Assembly (NCBI GenBank): GCA_905201305.1
Contig: CAJKNS010000174.1
Span: 1-5,459, forward strand
Direction of reading: 5' to 3'
DNA from: an uncultured Eubacteriales bacterium
GTDB lineage: Bacteria > Bacillota > Clostridia > Oscillospirales > Oscillospiraceae
DNA: 5,459 nucleotides
The notes below the pieces were generated by a model, which was given only the letters and a program-made list of their open reading frames with translations, was not told the origin of the DNA and searched no databases. This document shows positions 5,122 through 5,459 of the stretch, piece by piece. The translations under genes were made by a program, and so were the position numbers. The stretch's first letter is position 1. Each line of letters begins with the position of its first letter.

Positions 5122-5459
5122 AACGGTAGGACAGCAGCTGGGCGGCGAAATCGGGGAGCTGTTTGTGGGAACGGCGGTGAATATGGCGTCTGTCACCGGA
5201 AGGCCCCTGAACATTGCTTTAAAGCTCCAGCTGGAGGAAATGCCCCTGGGCTTTTCCGCTGAGCTTCGGGCGATGCTGCTGGAGCTGTCCGGCGCGCTGG
5301 GACGCTATGATCTGGGGGGACAGGCGCGGACCCTAAAGCTCTATCAGGACCGGCTGGACCGGATGATACTGGAGCTGGAGGGGGTCCGGCAGCAGAAGGC
5401 AAAGGCGTGGATGACGGCATCGGTTTGCAGCGGACTGGCGCTGATTCTGCTGCTGATTT
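4946..5459 (+). CDS. spoIIIAB: stage III sporulation protein AB (SpoIIIAB), partial at the right edge
   Basis: 171 codons are visible and the gene is still open at the window end. B. subtilis SpoIIIAB is about 171 residues, so only a few residues are likely missing. The order of parts fits the family: an N-terminal hydrophobic anchor (LKLAGGIFVGVASLMSGWM), a helical body (LIRQLRLGLELMGQEMEL, then LGRYDLGGQARTLKLYQDRL, like the conserved 'LG..D...Q' stretch), and a C-terminal hydrophobic segment (VCSGLALILLLI) that runs off the edge. SpoIIIAB is an inner-membrane protein of the SpoIIIA complex with a fold like part of GspF, and probably meets the SpoIIIAA ATPase. ATG 4946 is chosen from the alignment of the first membrane segment; GGAG at 4932-4935 gives a spacing of ten. 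It lies inside the spoIIIAA frame in another phase, so translational coupling is likely. GTG at 4949 is an alternative start. Confidence 0.9.
   Translation, partial: MVLKLAGGIFVGVASLMSGWMARQGLSRQLHLIRQLRLGLELMGQEMELHMPSMPELFETVGQQLGGEIGELFVGTAVNMASVTGRPLNIALKLQLEEMPLGFSAELRAMLLELSGALGRYDLGGQARTLKLYQDRLDRMILELEGVRQQKAKAWMTASVCSGLALILLLI

Overview
The window looks like chromosome of an anaerobic, spore-forming Bacillota. The most specific evidence is the start of a spoIIIA operon (spoIIIAA, spoIIIAB) behind a SigE-like promoter. High G+C, strong GGAGG-type ribosome binding sites and sigma-factor/anti-sigma protein types fit a gut Clostridia lineage such as Oscillospiraceae; that placement is inference. 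There is no rRNA, tRNA, CRISPR array, insertion sequence or phage gene.

Layout. Bases 1-66 hold only two very short frames open from the left edge (stops at 47 and 52), and I cannot name a gene. A 14-bp hairpin at 89-121 sits just past the stop of the first minus-strand gene (154-1875). That gene encodes a membrane-anchored phosphodiester glycosidase (NAGPA-like) protein with a long, very acidic cytoplasmic head. Upstream of it lies a gene-free stretch of about 390 bases (1876-2269). This holds a palindromic extended -10 promoter and a chain of seven consecutive hairpins ending in an intrinsic terminator; I propose it as a candidate structured RNA.

Next on the minus strand (2270-3250) is the oddest gene in the window. 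It joins sigma-70 region 2 directly to what looks like the extracytoplasmic end of a DUF4179/DUF5643-type anti-sigma protein. Sigma region 4, the anti-sigma head and the membrane segment are all missing. It looks like a sigma/anti-sigma pair collapsed by an in-frame deletion, or a truly novel one-piece protein.

A terminator at 3350-3381 ends the next minus-strand gene (3385-3957), an HD-domain nucleotidase of the YfbR/HDDC2 type. About 120 bases separate its start from the divergently read spoIIIAA (4078). That gap carries an extended -10 promoter for the HD gene and a SigE-type promoter for spoIIIA. spoIIIAA encodes the ATPase of the SpoIIIA-SpoIIQ mother-cell/forespore channel. Its frame has no stop where the family should end and runs 176 bases into spoIIIAB, which starts at 4946 and is cut by the right edge within its last membrane segment.

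The three minus-strand genes do not look like one operon. Terminators separate them, and each has its own candidate promoter.
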